Shown here: piece by piece, positions 48,501 to 54,609 of the stretch | How positions within the stretch are numbered: position 1 is the first letter of the stretch | Layout of the letters: every line of letters starts with the position of its first letter | Assembly: GCA_029721435.1 (NCBI GenBank) | Contig: CM056574.1 | Location: 70,289,501 to 70,353,500 of the forward strand | Length of the DNA: 64,000 nt | From: Gymnothorax reevesii | Taxonomy: Eukaryota > Chordata > Actinopteri > Anguilliformes > Muraenidae | Reading direction: 5' to 3' | Translations under genes and position numbers: made by a program | Notes under the pieces: generated by a model | Databases searched by the model: none | What the model was told of the DNA's origin: nothing | The model's input: the letters and a program-made list of their open reading frames with translations, nothing else

Positions 48501-51366
48501 CCAGCTCACTAGTATTTGTGGGATTTGCCACTGGGGTAGGCTTTATTGCCGAAATGGGTACCCACTGAACCCGTAGAAACGCCGGCGGACATGGTTTCCC
48601 GCGGTCTCTTGACCATCACGACACGTTGCTCTAATTTTATTTGCAGCGTCTCCCCAAATGATGGCTTCTATTAGTGAGGCTACTTTTCGGTCTATTGAAT
48701 AGAGTGATTTTGTTTGCCTCCACGTCGTCCGACATTATGCCTATTTTGTCCGGAGGGAAGAGCCAACTTTCGAGGCAGGTGTGTATGTTTCCATAATTGT
48801 TTTGAATATTGTTTCCGATACTCCGCGGAAACCTTTCGATAGCCTACTAAGGGTGATAAATTGATTACAGAGAGACGATACCTGAATATGTGACCAATGC
48901 TGACAGATATGTAAGAACCATGCGAGATTTGGTAATTATTTTGTTCTTAAGGGCACTGGCCGCTGGAGAGCTGAGGAAGAAGAGAAAACACATTTTTAAA
49001 TAAATAACTGGTTTTGACGTGTTTACCATCAGTCATTCAAATTACCAATACCTGAACTTGGAAAACATGATTCTACATTATCAGCTGTGGTCAGTTATCC
49101 TCAAGACGGTGAGGCGACAAATAAAACGTCTTTTGCCCATTGACGTCAGGTTGCACTTCAAACGACGTTATTAAATTGCGGGTTCTTGCTGCGTATGTCC
49201 GTTTTCTTTGTTGTAATTTAAACAATCCGGAGGCGCAAAAGCGAGGGGCATGTCTCTTTTTCGAATATCATCCCCCCCCCCCCCCCCCCCCGAATCGTAC
49301 CCTACCGTTGTAGGCTACTATCGCCACAGCAATACATTAAGATGACAACTGTGAATTTAACTGCCGATTGATAATTATTGGAAAATTTGATCAAGAACAA
49401 TGACTGAAAACAAGTCAAGACCACGAGTTACTCATAAGGATTTTTTTTACATGATGTGCTTCCACTGTGTTAAGCGTTTCATTTTTTTCTTACTATTTTG
49501 TTTTGACTGCAGAGCAGCATAGGCCTACATTCAAATCGGTGACTGTGGCCTAAGATCAAATAATCAAACATCTCAGCACCACTGAAGTGGACAGCACCCC
49601 AAAGTGATGTTACGAAGTACTAAATTTCCGTGCGCGCGCTCCCGCGTGAGAGCTGCTTCGGGAAACGCACAACAGCAACGAGGATTTTTCTTAAGATCAC
49701 TCGTAGCAAACCCTCGTAGAGCTCTACGATCGATCGTGATTGGGAAACGAGGCCCAGGGCGGTGCACTACACTGTAACAACTAGGTTGCAAATAAACACT
49801 TCTCACACGGGAAGTGTGGGTCATGTTGGACTCTAACGCATCTGACATAGGCCTAGCATATATAATTGAATAGGCAGAAATGTCCATTAACTGCGAATAT
49901 CTGCATTGACTTTGAATGCAGTCTGCCGTGCGAAAAAATCGTTTCGCGTCCTGTGTGAAAGCGGCTTCAGACATCGCAAACCCATCCCCCACATCAGATT
50001 GATGATTCACTGGTATGCGCGGGGTGGGATCAGAGCAATTTAATTGTATTTGGCTTCCTAACATCACTATAGTTGCTACTTAGCCAGCCAGCGGGGAAAC
50101 TGGTTGTGATCGTAACAATAAGGACCGGGGAAACCTGAAAAACGAACACGGTTCACGAGTTCTACACAGCCAGCTACAATCACACGGGAATGAGAGTGAC
50201 TATACGCACGGCGACCGTGTGGCCAACATATAAGATGGCTATACGCACGGCGGCCGTGTACACAGTACTAACAGACTATACGCACGGCGACTGCTACAGA
50301 GAATTAAAGTAAGACGTGCCGTATTCGAGCGTATCTAGCACATGGTCATTTTGATCTCTGTTTTCTGTTCGGTGGCCGTGCGTATAGTCACTGTGAAAGG
50401 TCGCTACACGGCGGCCGTGCGTATGCCAGTTAGTGAGTTATATACACGGCAGCCGTGCGTATAGCCTCGGCCCACGGGAATACGCTGAATCTTTACCAGC
50501 AACAGTTAACCACTCGACTGATGTCAACTGGCGAGACAGCGATATTACTTCGCTACACAACTCGACAAGTTAGCTTCCAGCTAAACCAAGATAACGAGTT
50601 AGGCGAACATCGGTCAAATTTCAGGAGGGTTTCTTGCTACACTCGTCTAGGTGACAGCAAAACAAACGAACCAGTGCACCGTACAGGCAAAACCACTGAT
50701 AACTGACCGATACGGCAATGCTAATCACCTTTCTACACTGGCTAGTTAGCAGTTTGCGAAACAACACTTTGCGAACCTTACATGAGAACAGTCCTTTTAT
50801 ACTTCCTATTTTAACAGAATACCTACACTGTGGAATAAGGTGCCAAATGAATTCCGCACAATTACAAATCCTCCAGTGTTTAAAAGATGTTTATTAGAAT
50901 TTTATGCATCCAAATTAGAGGATTTTAATGCAGATATTCCTTGTTCCCGTGTAAGCTTCTGTGGATGTCGCTCTTGGAGATCGTCGTAAGTCTTTATCGT
51001 TGTGTGATTTGCTTTTTTAATCTGACTTTGCATGTCTGGTGCTACATACATATTTTGCTCTTTTTGGGGTGCCAGTCAAGAGCGGTGTTTTTTGCCCACA
51101 GGTACTCCCTTTCCCCTCTACTTTTATGTCGTTTGAAATGTTTTCTTTTGTAAATTCTATACTTTATCCATGCTACAGAAAAATACAAAGTTTTTAAATA
51201 AAATAAATAAAAGTAAATAAATAAATAACATTTAAGCTCAAACTCTAATGTTCCAACAGTCACGTGCCGCCACGACCACGTTCCCAGCCCTCATCAAGCC
51301 AAAAACATTTTTAGGGGAATACTCACCTATGTCATTCTCGTTTACACAATCTGGGAAGCTTGCCAT
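6493..51366 (-). CDS. wsb1: wsb1, WD repeat and SOCS box-containing protein 1, nine coding exons
   Basis: Nine minus-strand exons join in phase to 1275 nt (424 residues plus TGA); mammalian WSB1 is about the same length. Exons, 5' to 3': 51366-51327, 47427-47259, 34922-34648, 23130-22999, 20607-20507, 15738-15566, 15408-15295, 11505-11398, 6655-6493. All introns are GT-AG. The N-terminus MASFPDCVNEND and blocks such as CGDIVWGLAFGSS, GRIKIWDVYTG, SASRDKTLRVWDLKDDG and LATASYDTRV are typical WSB1. WD40 units occupy roughly residues 30-380. The C-terminus is a SOCS box: BC box SLQHLCRMAL, then a Cul-box-like LPVP. Known family role: substrate receptor of an Elongin B/C-CUL5-RBX ubiquitin ligase; reported mammalian targets include HIPK2 and type 2 deiodinase. 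That role is inferred here from homology. No stop or frameshift was seen. Introns are long (157 bp to 12.3 kb) and rich in transposons. WSB2 is less likely given the N-terminus. Confidence 0.95.
6881..7370 (+). mobile_element. tRNA-derived SINE with poly(A) tail
   Basis: The head resembles a tRNA gene: an A-box-like GTGGCTCACATGG at about 6889-6901 and a B-box-like AGTTCGAGCCC at about 6928-6938. A family-specific body follows (TAGCGCACAATTGGCTATCG, later GCGCCTCCTGTTGGCCAG). An A-rich tail runs from about 7338 to 7369. A related copy lies at about 17731-18030. Promoter activity is not implied. Confidence 0.65.
8868..9375 (-). mobile_element. solo LTR, 508 bp
   Basis: The element starts TG and ends CA (TGTTATGGCCCC to CACATTACA). 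It is flanked by GTAG at 8864-8867 and 9376-9379, a 4-bp target duplication. On the minus strand a TATA box (GTATATAAGG, about 9223-9214) lies inside it, so the LTR reads minus. No internal retroviral region adjoins it, as expected after LTR-LTR recombination. The family is not identified. Confidence 0.6.
9470..10069 (-). mobile_element. Tc1-like transposon, 5' fragment
   Basis: The terminal repeat at the right end (GGGGTTTGTA at 10060-10069) and the subterminal TTTGCAAATTATTGTATT resemble the complete Tc1 copy at 23491-25089. Reading minus, the untranslated leader is followed by a decayed start of the transposase gene covering the DNA-binding domain, and stops near 9470. The catalytic half is missing. 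It is a related but distinct subfamily. Confidence 0.7.
11041..11100. repeat. 10-bp tandem repeat, six units
   Basis: CAGCCACACA is repeated perfectly six times from 11041 to 11100. It lies in intron 8 about 300 bases downstream of exon 8 in the transcript, where it reads TGTGTGGCTG. Confidence 0.9.
11356..11382. repeat. (TG)n microsatellite beside the exon 8 donor
   Basis: About 13 TG units. In the pre-mRNA this is a CA repeat starting about 15 nt after the exon 8 donor. CA repeats close to 5' splice sites can act as hnRNP L-binding splicing elements in vertebrates; that role here is only inferred. Confidence 0.85.
11398..11505 (-). CDS. wsb1: wsb1 coding exon 8
   Basis: 108 nt, residues 335-371. 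Two AG acceptors lie 12 nt apart. The upstream one (ATTTCAG before 11505) restores the family-like RLIRFW, so it was chosen over the downstream TATCAG. Both keep the frame, so a four-residue variant is possible. Donor GTGAGA. It encodes RFWNIEEG, then LTNGLCCAFSPDGSVLAAG. Confidence 0.9.
11500..12725. repeat. ~50-bp tandem array containing splice-acceptor-like units
   Basis: Units carrying ACCAGCCTGAAATACA, or close variants, recur near 11504, 11621, 11671, 12441, 12489, 12540, 12593, 12643 and 12690, at 47-58-bp spacing. The block is interrupted by the fold-back element at 11703-12427. On the wsb1 strand each unit reads TGTATTTCAGGCTGG, the same as the exon 8 acceptor at its edge. The exon 8 acceptor appears to be the terminal unit of the array. 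Confidence 0.7.
11703..12427. mobile_element. TTAA-flanked fold-back element, 725 bp
   Basis: The ends are TTAAAGGAGAATTC and GAATTCTCCTTTAA. The whole element is one imperfect hairpin with arms of about 300 bp. Matching blocks include ACTTGGGGTGTACTGAAACA, CATGATAATGAGTACTAAC, GTCGAATACCCCACCT and the CCTCCATCTT region near the centre. The right arm has about 100 extra bases. TTAA at both edges fits piggyBac-type insertion, but no transposase is present, so the superfamily is tentative. Confidence 0.75.
13056..13770 (-). pseudogene. decayed Tc1-like transposon and transposase relic
   Basis: The terminal sequence TACACTGATCAGCCACAACA with ATTAAAACCAC is a familiar fish Tc1 end. Minus-strand DNA from about 13770 down to 13110 still aligns by eye with a Tc1 transposase gene: the GTTATGGCT and AGAGCATCTCCGAA region of the DNA-binding domain, then the TGGGGAAGAGATGGTACCAG region before the second catalytic Asp. 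It is full of indels and has no usable frame. The other end was not located. Confidence 0.6.
13921..13948. repeat. (CA)n microsatellite
   Basis: A run of alternating CA, about 14 units, in wsb1 intron 7. Confidence 0.9.
15295..15408 (-). CDS. wsb1: wsb1 coding exon 7
   Basis: 114 nt, residues 297-335. It is separated from exon 6 by the only short intron (157 bp). The acceptor CACAG follows a C-rich tract; donor GTCAGT. It encodes HLFPPPSPIFAGGANDRW, then VRSVAF and IADD, a strong WSB1 signature. Confidence 0.95.
15566..15738 (-). CDS. wsb1: wsb1 coding exon 6
   Basis: 173 nt, residues 240-297. Acceptor GCTCAG, donor GTAAG from 15565. It encodes VFLWDMDKYGLIRKLEGHHN, then SPDGALLATASYDTRV and WDPHLG, a WD40 unit highly conserved in WSB1. 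Confidence 0.96.
17731..18030 (+). mobile_element. degraded SINE, same family as the copy at 6881
   Basis: The body matches the other copy: GTAGTGTACAATTGGCTTTG, then GGGAGAGACTGC, TTGCTCAAGGGCCTCCTGTT and GGGTTTCCTCCGCCCT. The tRNA-like head is decayed (B-box-like GGGTTGCAGCCC at about 17790). A poly-T-rich insertion interrupts it near 17829. No clear target duplication was seen. Confidence 0.5.
20165..20425. repeat. ~60-bp tandem minisatellite
   Basis: About four to five diverged units carry AATGCTACCAGGC followed by AGATGCTGGTGCTAATGC-like sequence (near 20174, 20249, 20308 and 20349). It lies 80-340 bases downstream of exon 5 in the transcript. Confidence 0.65.
20507..20607 (-). CDS. wsb1: wsb1 coding exon 5
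   Basis: 101 nt, residues 206-239, ending in phase 0. Acceptor TGTGCAG, donor GTACGT. It encodes a WD40 unit (VKVLRAHQSWVYCSAFSPDS, then SVGAGKA). The polypyrimidine tract of this acceptor is a CT microsatellite (20623-20658 on the plus strand). Confidence 0.93.
20623..20658. repeat. (GA)n microsatellite forming the exon 5 polypyrimidine tract
   Basis: GACA units followed by about 15 GA units. On the wsb1 strand it is a CT repeat ending about 15 nt upstream of the exon 5 acceptor, so it serves as that acceptor's polypyrimidine tract. Confidence 0.85.
21985..22345. repeat. ~80-bp tandem minisatellite
   Basis: Four to five diverged units share CAGGCTAGCAAAG, CACTGATRACA, then CTAAAC and CCTTACTGCTTTAGCCAAA. 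Units begin near 22016, 22097, 22190 and 22268. Confidence 0.65.
22999..23130 (-). CDS. wsb1: wsb1 coding exon 4
   Basis: 132 nt, residues 162-206. Acceptor TGCAG before 23130, donor GTAAGC from 22998. It encodes one whole WD40 unit (GKLLLNLMDHTDIVRDLTF, then SASRDKTLRVWDLKDDG), nearly identical to the family. Confidence 0.96.
23237..23482. repeat. dispersed repeat, related to 20760-20935 and 21379-21430
   Basis: Shared blocks include AACTCGGTC with CTCCCCGA, CAGCCATACTGGACGTCCAA (variant CATCCATACTGGACGTCCAA), GCATTGTCAAATAAATAT and GTCGGGGAGATACAA (variant TCGAGGAGATGCAA). Two copies flank wsb1 exon 4 in the same orientation. It is probably a short non-autonomous transposon; no terminal repeat or target duplication could be fixed. 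Confidence 0.5.
23491..25089 (+). mobile_element. complete Tc1-like DNA transposon, 1.6 kb
   Basis: The element is bounded by TA dinucleotides (23491-23492 and 25088-25089) and has inverted repeats of about 210 bp. The left end begins TACAAAACCCAAAACCAGTG; the right end, inverted, begins TACAAAATCCAAAACCAGTG. Both continue with AAGTTGGCACG and TGATTTGCAAATCCTTTTCA. The single gene inside is disabled. TA duplication, long terminal repeats and a DD34E transposase define the Tc1 group of Tc1/mariner. Confidence 0.93.
23846..24866 (+). pseudogene. Tc1-like transposase, disabled (DD34E)
   Basis: Translation begins MGRGSPLSEQMRELIVEQF, with two helix-turn-helix motifs and a basic GRKPT stretch (DNA binding). 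The catalytic domain follows. First Asp: within SDES, directly after the first stop. Second Asp: in QQDNAKPH near 24575. Glu: in SPDLSPIENVW near 24680, exactly 34 residues after the second Asp. Three lesions are seen: an in-frame TGA at 24296-24298, a one-base frameshift near 24503-24507, and a TGA at 24711-24713. The end is QW then TAA at 24864-24866. It cannot make an active enzyme; the inverted repeats remain intact. Confidence 0.92.
25130..25660 (-). mobile_element. Tc1-like fragment of a second subfamily
   Basis: Reading minus from about 25660: AAAGTTGGGAAGCTGTGTAA, GAATGCAATGATACGCAAAT, then TTGAATTTGATGCCTGCAGA and ATGATTGGGTACAAAAGGAG. This is the layout of the left end and leader of the neighbouring Tc1 element, but more diverged. 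Decayed transposase start codons continue to about 25150. It sits only about 40 bases from the complete copy. Confidence 0.6.
26095..26642. mobile_element. TTAA-flanked MITE, possible piggyBac type (outer)
   Basis: TTAACCCTTTC at 26095-26105 and GAAAGGGTTAA at 26632-26642 are mirror ends bounded by TTAA. The inner MITE at 26231-26599 interrupts it. The matching terminal repeat is only seven bases beyond TTAA, so the assignment is tentative. Confidence 0.4.
26231..26599. mobile_element. 369-bp CpG-rich MITE (inner)
   Basis: Inverted ends GGCCTGGAATATACTCGCTG and, inverted, GGCCTGGAATATACTTGCTG differ at one position in the first 20. The flanks TAA and TAG are near a 3-bp duplication, so PIF/Harbinger is a possible source. 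It is much richer in CpG than its surroundings and has no transposase. Confidence 0.65.
26925..27215. repeat. partial tandem duplication
   Basis: GGGCTCCATCCGTGCG with AACAAAAACTTTGACATTTTG (26937-26993) recurs as GGGCTCCGTCCACACG with the same tail (27160-27210). CATTTCAGTTACAGGCTCCT near 27135 repeats TATTTCAGTTACAGGCTCCT near 27009. Confidence 0.6.
30150..30176. repeat. (TTA)n microsatellite
   Basis: Nine or so perfect TTA units in wsb1 intron 3. Confidence 0.9.
30480..30510. repeat. (CAA)n microsatellite
   Basis: About ten perfect CAA units in wsb1 intron 3. Confidence 0.9.
30870..31065. repeat. diverged direct repeat, ~140-bp spacing
   Basis: TGAATTTGGTGAGCCTCCAT with CAAAGCTGTCAAAA near 30881 recurs as TGAATTTGGTGATCCTCCAT with the same tail near 31030. 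CTAGGTCAAGGTCACTCATC lies between. It resembles a dispersed fish repeat; its type is unknown. Confidence 0.55.
32955..33640. repeat. 42-bp minisatellite, ~16 units
   Basis: The unit reads approximately AGTAGAGCTGAACCAGGCTG, then GCTCATTATATCCCTTTCCCTC. It repeats every 42 bp from about 33050 to 33630, with degraded units to 32955. Because 42 is divisible by three, both strands show long artificial open frames. It lies in wsb1 intron 3 and is not a gene. Confidence 0.9.
34648..34922 (-). CDS. wsb1: wsb1 coding exon 3
   Basis: 275 nt, residues 70-162. The acceptor CTCAG follows a C-rich tract; the donor is GTCAGT at 34647-34642. The first ~40 residues are a Gly/Ser/Arg-rich linker poorly like mammalian WSB1. 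After that come highly conserved WD40 blocks (IDCGDIVWGLAFGSS, CVNIEWHRLKFGQDQLLLAT, GRIKIWDVYT). Confidence 0.95.
35990..36076. repeat. (CACAGA)n microsatellite
   Basis: A short CA run followed by about 12 perfect CACAGA hexamers in wsb1 intron 2. It yields alternating His-Arg and Ser-Val frames that are not genes. Confidence 0.9.
36630..37010. repeat. ~175-bp tandem repeat, just over two copies
   Basis: The block TTTCTCAAAAACTGGGA, AGAATTTTC, CATCAGAACATCA, AAGGAAGG, ACAAATTAGA, CAGTTTTTGAGATATTAATG occurs at 36630 and 36803. A third partial start follows at 36973. No coding potential. Confidence 0.75.
40620..40795. mobile_element. transposon-end fragment of a common fish type
   Basis: GTAACGAAGTG, AAAAGTAAAAGTCAAAACTC, AAGTAAAGTACAAATCCTCA and TTCGTTACTATACACCTCTG follow the pattern of a familiar fish DNA-transposon terminus. 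Only one side is recognised. It lies inside the 6.1-kb element. Confidence 0.4.
41043..42274. mobile_element. non-autonomous hAT element, 1.2 kb
   Basis: Inverted ends CAGTGGTTCCCAAAGT and, inverted, CAGTGGTTCCCAAACT. A perfect 8-bp duplication TGTTAAGC lies at 41035-41042 and 42275-42282. G-rich subterminal tracts and internal inverted blocks (TTCCGGACACCAACAGAAA near 41101 versus its complement near 41892) are present. No transposase frame. Typical hAT structure. Confidence 0.9.
45015..45212. mobile_element. possible MITE with A-rich centre
   Basis: GTGTGCGTTTACATG at the left and, inverted, AGTGTATACATGG at the right form weak terminal repeats. Between them are a 24-bp A run and GCGTTAGTCCAATT with GCGTTAGTCCGACT. 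This resembles fish MITEs of the TTTACATG type. The target duplication was not resolved. Confidence 0.35.
46442..46645. mobile_element. mariner-type MITE, 204 bp
   Basis: TA at both edges. TACAGTGAGGAAAGTGAGTA at the left pairs with TACATTGGGAAAATGAGTAT at the right. Both arms continue with TTGA, GCGTCAACATTTTTC, then ACATTAAAT and GGGGC. The element is almost wholly palindromic. The TA-flanked GTGAGGAAARTRAGTATTGA motif is a common fish Tc1/mariner MITE end. Confidence 0.8.
47259..47427 (-). CDS. wsb1: wsb1 coding exon 2
   Basis: 169 nt, residues 14-70. Acceptor CTGCAG precedes 47427 and donor GTGAGT begins at 47258. It encodes the IGELLVP segment and the start of the propeller (WSVAFAPDGSYFAWSQGHR, then VPWSRC). 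Length and spacing agree with the family from the exon 1 junction onward, which supports this acceptor. Confidence 0.93.
47766..49754. mobile_element. PIF/Harbinger-like non-autonomous element, 2.0 kb
   Basis: Inverted ends GGCCTTGTTTCCCAA and GGCCTCGTTTCCCAA, flanked by CAG on each side (47763-47765 and 49755-49757). A 3-bp CWG or TWA duplication is characteristic of PIF/Harbinger. Subterminal CTTAAGA and CTCGTAG motifs occur on both sides. A ~20-base C run sits at 49271. Open frames at 48061-48437 on both strands match no family, and there is no transposase. Confidence 0.65.
50200..50464. repeat. six-copy palindromic GC motif cluster in wsb1 intron 1
   Basis: CTATACGCACGGCGGCCGTG, or a close variant, occurs forward at 50200, 50239 and 50276, then inverted at 50371-50387, 50407-50424 and 50445-50464. 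The core ACGGCNGCCGT is itself a near-palindrome. Each motif contains several CpGs in an otherwise CpG-poor intron. Function unknown; it may be a degenerate tandem repeat inverted on itself or a protein-binding cluster. Confidence 0.8.
51327..51366 (-). CDS. wsb1: wsb1 coding exon 1
   Basis: Forty coding nt give residues 1-13 and the first base of codon 14. The ATG lies at 51366-51364 and is preceded by an in-frame TAG three bases upstream (TAG ATG), which fixes the start. The donor is GTGAGT at 51326-51321. The peptide MASFPDCVNENDI matches the WSB1 N-terminus. Confidence 0.92.
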
Positions 51367-51700
51367 CTAAATCGAAACGGGATTCTAGAAAGGCTAATTG
51401 ACTAAATGAAAGGCAAAATGACTGGCTAGGTAATTCAAGATAAGCGGTGTCAAACGGTTTTTTTCTCCTTAGACTGGAAGACAACGCACCGCAAGTAGCA
51501 ATAAAGCGCCAGCAGGGTATCCGGGCTTAACTGGAAAAATCCGATATATAGAGCTATATATCAAATTCTAAAAACGCGCACTGGGAGAATATTTACACTC
51601 AAAGGCAGTCGGTGTTCAATATAAATAACCCGGAGTAAGACGCATAGTATCAGCGTAAGCTTCTTGCGAATTTCCGAACCGCAGAGCGCCCGAGAGACGT
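51367..51700 (-). promoter_or_regulatory. probable wsb1 5' UTR and core promoter region
   Basis: This is the stretch immediately upstream of the wsb1 ATG. It contains an AT-rich TATA-like patch near 51612-51622 but no clear core motif that I can rank. The transcription start is not visible from sequence. An ORF on the opposite strand starting at 51701 has no recognisable family and is not called. Confidence 0.35.
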
Positions 51701-52657
51701 ATGGAGGGACTCGATTTGCTGGATATTCTGAGATACAATGGCTGCTGCCCGGCTGGTATTTTTGTGGTAGGCGGGTCAGCCTTTACACGTCATCGCAGTT
51801 ACCAAGGTGAAGGAACCCCCACAAAGATTGTTGTGTTGGACACTATCGCGCTGACGATTACTCAATTCTATTTTCATTATTTAACCACAATTTCCGACCA
51901 ATGTTTTGTAATGTTTGGCAGTTGTTGAGGAGACAGAAAGCTTCCCCCAAAATCGATCATTGATTTTTACTTCGTTTTCAGGCAAAACAAAACGCCCCGA
52001 ATTGTCAATATACTGGCTAATATTTTGTGAATCAAACTGCCTTGCTTATGGACCGATGAGAACAGAGCATATCTGCCGAGCATTTGGTGAATTGCAATGG
52101 GCATATTTTCAATCAAATTAACTCGGTGTAAACTGCACACGATTAATGAATTAACACCCTGAAGTTAAGTTTTCCAGGGCAACTCTATCAATATTTAGCG
52201 CCAATAACAACTATGGTCTTCGAGAGATGAAAACCTCAAGGTAACATCGTTTATTCCAAAAGAGTAGTAGTGGCAGGAAATGGTCCTACAGCCGAGCTTC
52301 CATCAGAAGTACTGAGTTCGGTAAAGTTCGCAACAGATTCACAGATTCGAGGTTTGCGGTTCAATAGCTCTTGAGCGAAGCACTTCTCGAACACATTGGC
52401 AGCTCTGTCTAACCTTAGCAACACAGAGAAGCTACTTCAACCCCGATTATATCCAAACGGGCCATCCTCTGCGATCGGTAAATTGTATTGCTCCCAATAT
52501 GGAGCTGGCGGCCGAGCGCGAGTGTAGGGACCGTCTGCAAAGTGCAAAACGGCTACGTTGAAAACAGTGCCTTTGCTTCGAGCCTTCGACTGAGTGAATT
52601 GCCACCAAATTTAAGCCAGGCTCCCATGAATACCCTCTGCTCATACTGCAGCACTGT
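51701..52657. other. upstream of wsb1, no recognisable gene
   Basis: About 1 kb between the wsb1 5' end and the solo LTR. Short open frames (for example plus 51701-51928 and 52488-52787) match no family I know. There is no repeat signature. Confidence 0.4.
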
Positions 52658-52662
52658 GATTT

Positions 52663-53681
52663 TGATACGAGATCAGGTAGACACCAGGAGCGAGGTGAAG
52701 GGGAATGAGGAGTTTATTAAAAATAAACAAAATTGGCACGAGGGCCAACAAAAATCTTGGCCCAAAGGGTTGCAAAATACAAACTAGGGAAAGCTTCACA
52801 AAGCTAGAAACTAAAGATCAAAAACGACAAAAACAAAAGCCACTGGAAACTCCCGGGAGATAGCCATGAACAGAAATAAGACTAATGATGTCAATAACAA
52901 GACTTGGAAAACAAAACGCTATATGCAAGAAAACAAGAACTATGAAAAGCATGAGACTTGAGCAGAAACTTGGAACAACGCATGAACTTGAGACACTGTC
53001 TGCCAGCCAACTTCCACCGCATCCAGATAAAGGGAAAGAAATCAAGACATGAGGGGCAACACCTGGAGAAGGAGAAACAAGAGGCATGGCAAGATCATTG
53101 GACATGGACAAAGATTGGTTGACAAGACTTGCTCATTAAGAGAATGAGCGTGCTCAGCTTAAGTACCAATTAAGTATGCAGTTTGGAAGCAAGCATTAAT
53201 GTTAAGAACAGAAAAGCACAGCAGACTTGAAATAGCCAAGCAGGAATCATGACAACAAACTCCCTGTCTAAATTAGTAATATTAGTCATGTGCCTATCTA
53301 AGAATTACACCACCCAGTGAGTGTCAGTAAATGTTAGTAACTTAAAAACAGTTAATTGCCAATTAAGCTTAGACAGCCCCGAATCAGCACAGAAGGAAGG
53401 GGGAAACACCAAAGCCAACCAGAGCTCTGAAATGTGCAACAACGAAGGCACGGGGCGGAACGCAGACAAGCGGTGGAGTGGCTTGGCAGACCTGGCAAGA
53501 ACAAAAACAGGGAAAAGTAAAAACACGGACAATGAACATAAATTATGAAATACTTGATCCTAATACAAGAAACTGTTAAAACTGACATGGATAGTGATCA
53601 TGAACTATGAAATCCTGGCACATGAAACTGTTAAAACCATAAATGCTGTCCTGGCCAGGACCAGGACCCCAGAACACAACA
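52663..53681 (-). mobile_element. solo LTR, 1.0 kb
   Basis: The element runs TGATACGAGATC to CAGAACACAACA (TG...CA). A perfect 5-bp duplication GATTT lies at 52658-52662 and 53682-53686. On the minus strand it begins TGTTGTGTTCTGGGG and has an AATAAA near its end (about 52722-52717), so it reads minus. No internal region adjoins it. A 5-bp duplication and length near 1 kb suit a Ty3/gypsy LTR. Confidence 0.8.
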
Positions 53682-53689
53682 GATTTGCC

Positions 53690-54400
53690 AAATTATAAGA
53701 AAATCAGAGCAATGTTATCTCCCAATGATGTTTATCATTTTTTGTATTTATAATGAATTAGATTTTCAATAAAAGCCTATAGCTCTGCCAATTCTCATCC
53801 CTGCGCCATACAAATGTATCCATAGATGCAGGGTCTCTCCATGGTTCTATTACAGCATTAAGTTTTAGGATATTTGACTTTCTGTAATTTTAGTGAATTT
53901 TCTTTTGTTAGAAAAATTCAAAATCTCCTCTAATTTTCATCACTGAGTCGTCATATTGCATTGATGCAAGCAGGGTGTCTCCATGGTCCCAGTACAGCCA
54001 TTACTTTCAGGAAATTGGACTTTGGCTATTTTTGGTGAATTTATATTCCCTATAAAATTCAATAGTTCCTCTGATTTTCATCCCAGAGCTATAGTATTGC
54101 ATCCATGCAATCAGGGTCTCTCCATGGTCCTATTACAGCCGTTACTTTCAGTCCAGTGGATTTTGGCTATTTTTTGGTAAAATTTTTATTTCCAATAAAA
54201 TTCAATGGCTCCTATAATTTTCATCCTTGAGACATATTATTGCACCCATGCAATCAGGGTCTCTTTACGGTCCTACTACAGCCATTACTTTCAGGAAATT
54301 GGACTTTGGCTATTTTTGGTGAATTTTTATTCCCTATGAAATTCAATAGCTCCTCTAATTTTCATCCCAGAGCCATAATATTGCATGCATGCAATTAGGG
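53690..54400. repeat. 141-bp satellite, left part
   Basis: About five units of roughly 141 bp, starting GGGTCTCTCCATGGTCCTAC and containing TTGGCTATTTTTGGTGAATT, AAAATTCAATAGCTCCTCTA and ATATTGCATCCATGCAATCA. Unit starts fall near 53831, 53972, 54114 and 54257; the first is degenerate. The array continues at 62721 beyond the gypsy insertion. It does not encode protein. Confidence 0.93.
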
Positions 54401-54606
54401 TGTTAGGATCCTGTTTTCATGCCATGTTTAAGTTTTGTGCCTGGCAATGCCATGTTTATTGATTTTCGTTTTAAGTGACCTCTGCATGTTAGTTTGACGA
54501 TTCTTTGATTGCGTATTGTGTTTTGGTAATTTGTATTTCATGTTTTTATTATTTTCCTTGCCATAGTTATCATGCCATGTTTTCATTTCGCTTGTCTTGT
54601 TTATTT
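54401..54606 (+). repeat. 5' LTR of the gypsy element, truncated
   Basis: 206 bp align closely with the start of the 3' LTR (58274 on), up to CTTGTCTTGTTTATTT. Beyond that, identity stops abruptly and gag sequence begins. About 1 kb of LTR, the primer-binding site and the start of gag are missing, presumably by one deletion. Confidence 0.85.
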
Positions 54607-54609
54607 CTG

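Larger units (their letters stand above)
47428..51326. other. wsb1 intron 1
   Basis: This 3.9-kb intron is dominated by a PIF/Harbinger-like element (47766-49754). A GC-rich palindrome cluster at 50200-50464 lies about 0.9 kb after the donor. The remaining sequence, 50470-51320, shows no gene or known repeat. Confidence 0.6.

Noticed and set aside
51701..51928. 75-codon plus-strand frame just upstream of wsb1 (MEGLDLLDILRYNG)
   Set aside because: No family recognised and no splice or start context to support it; a divergent transcript cannot be shown from sequence alone.
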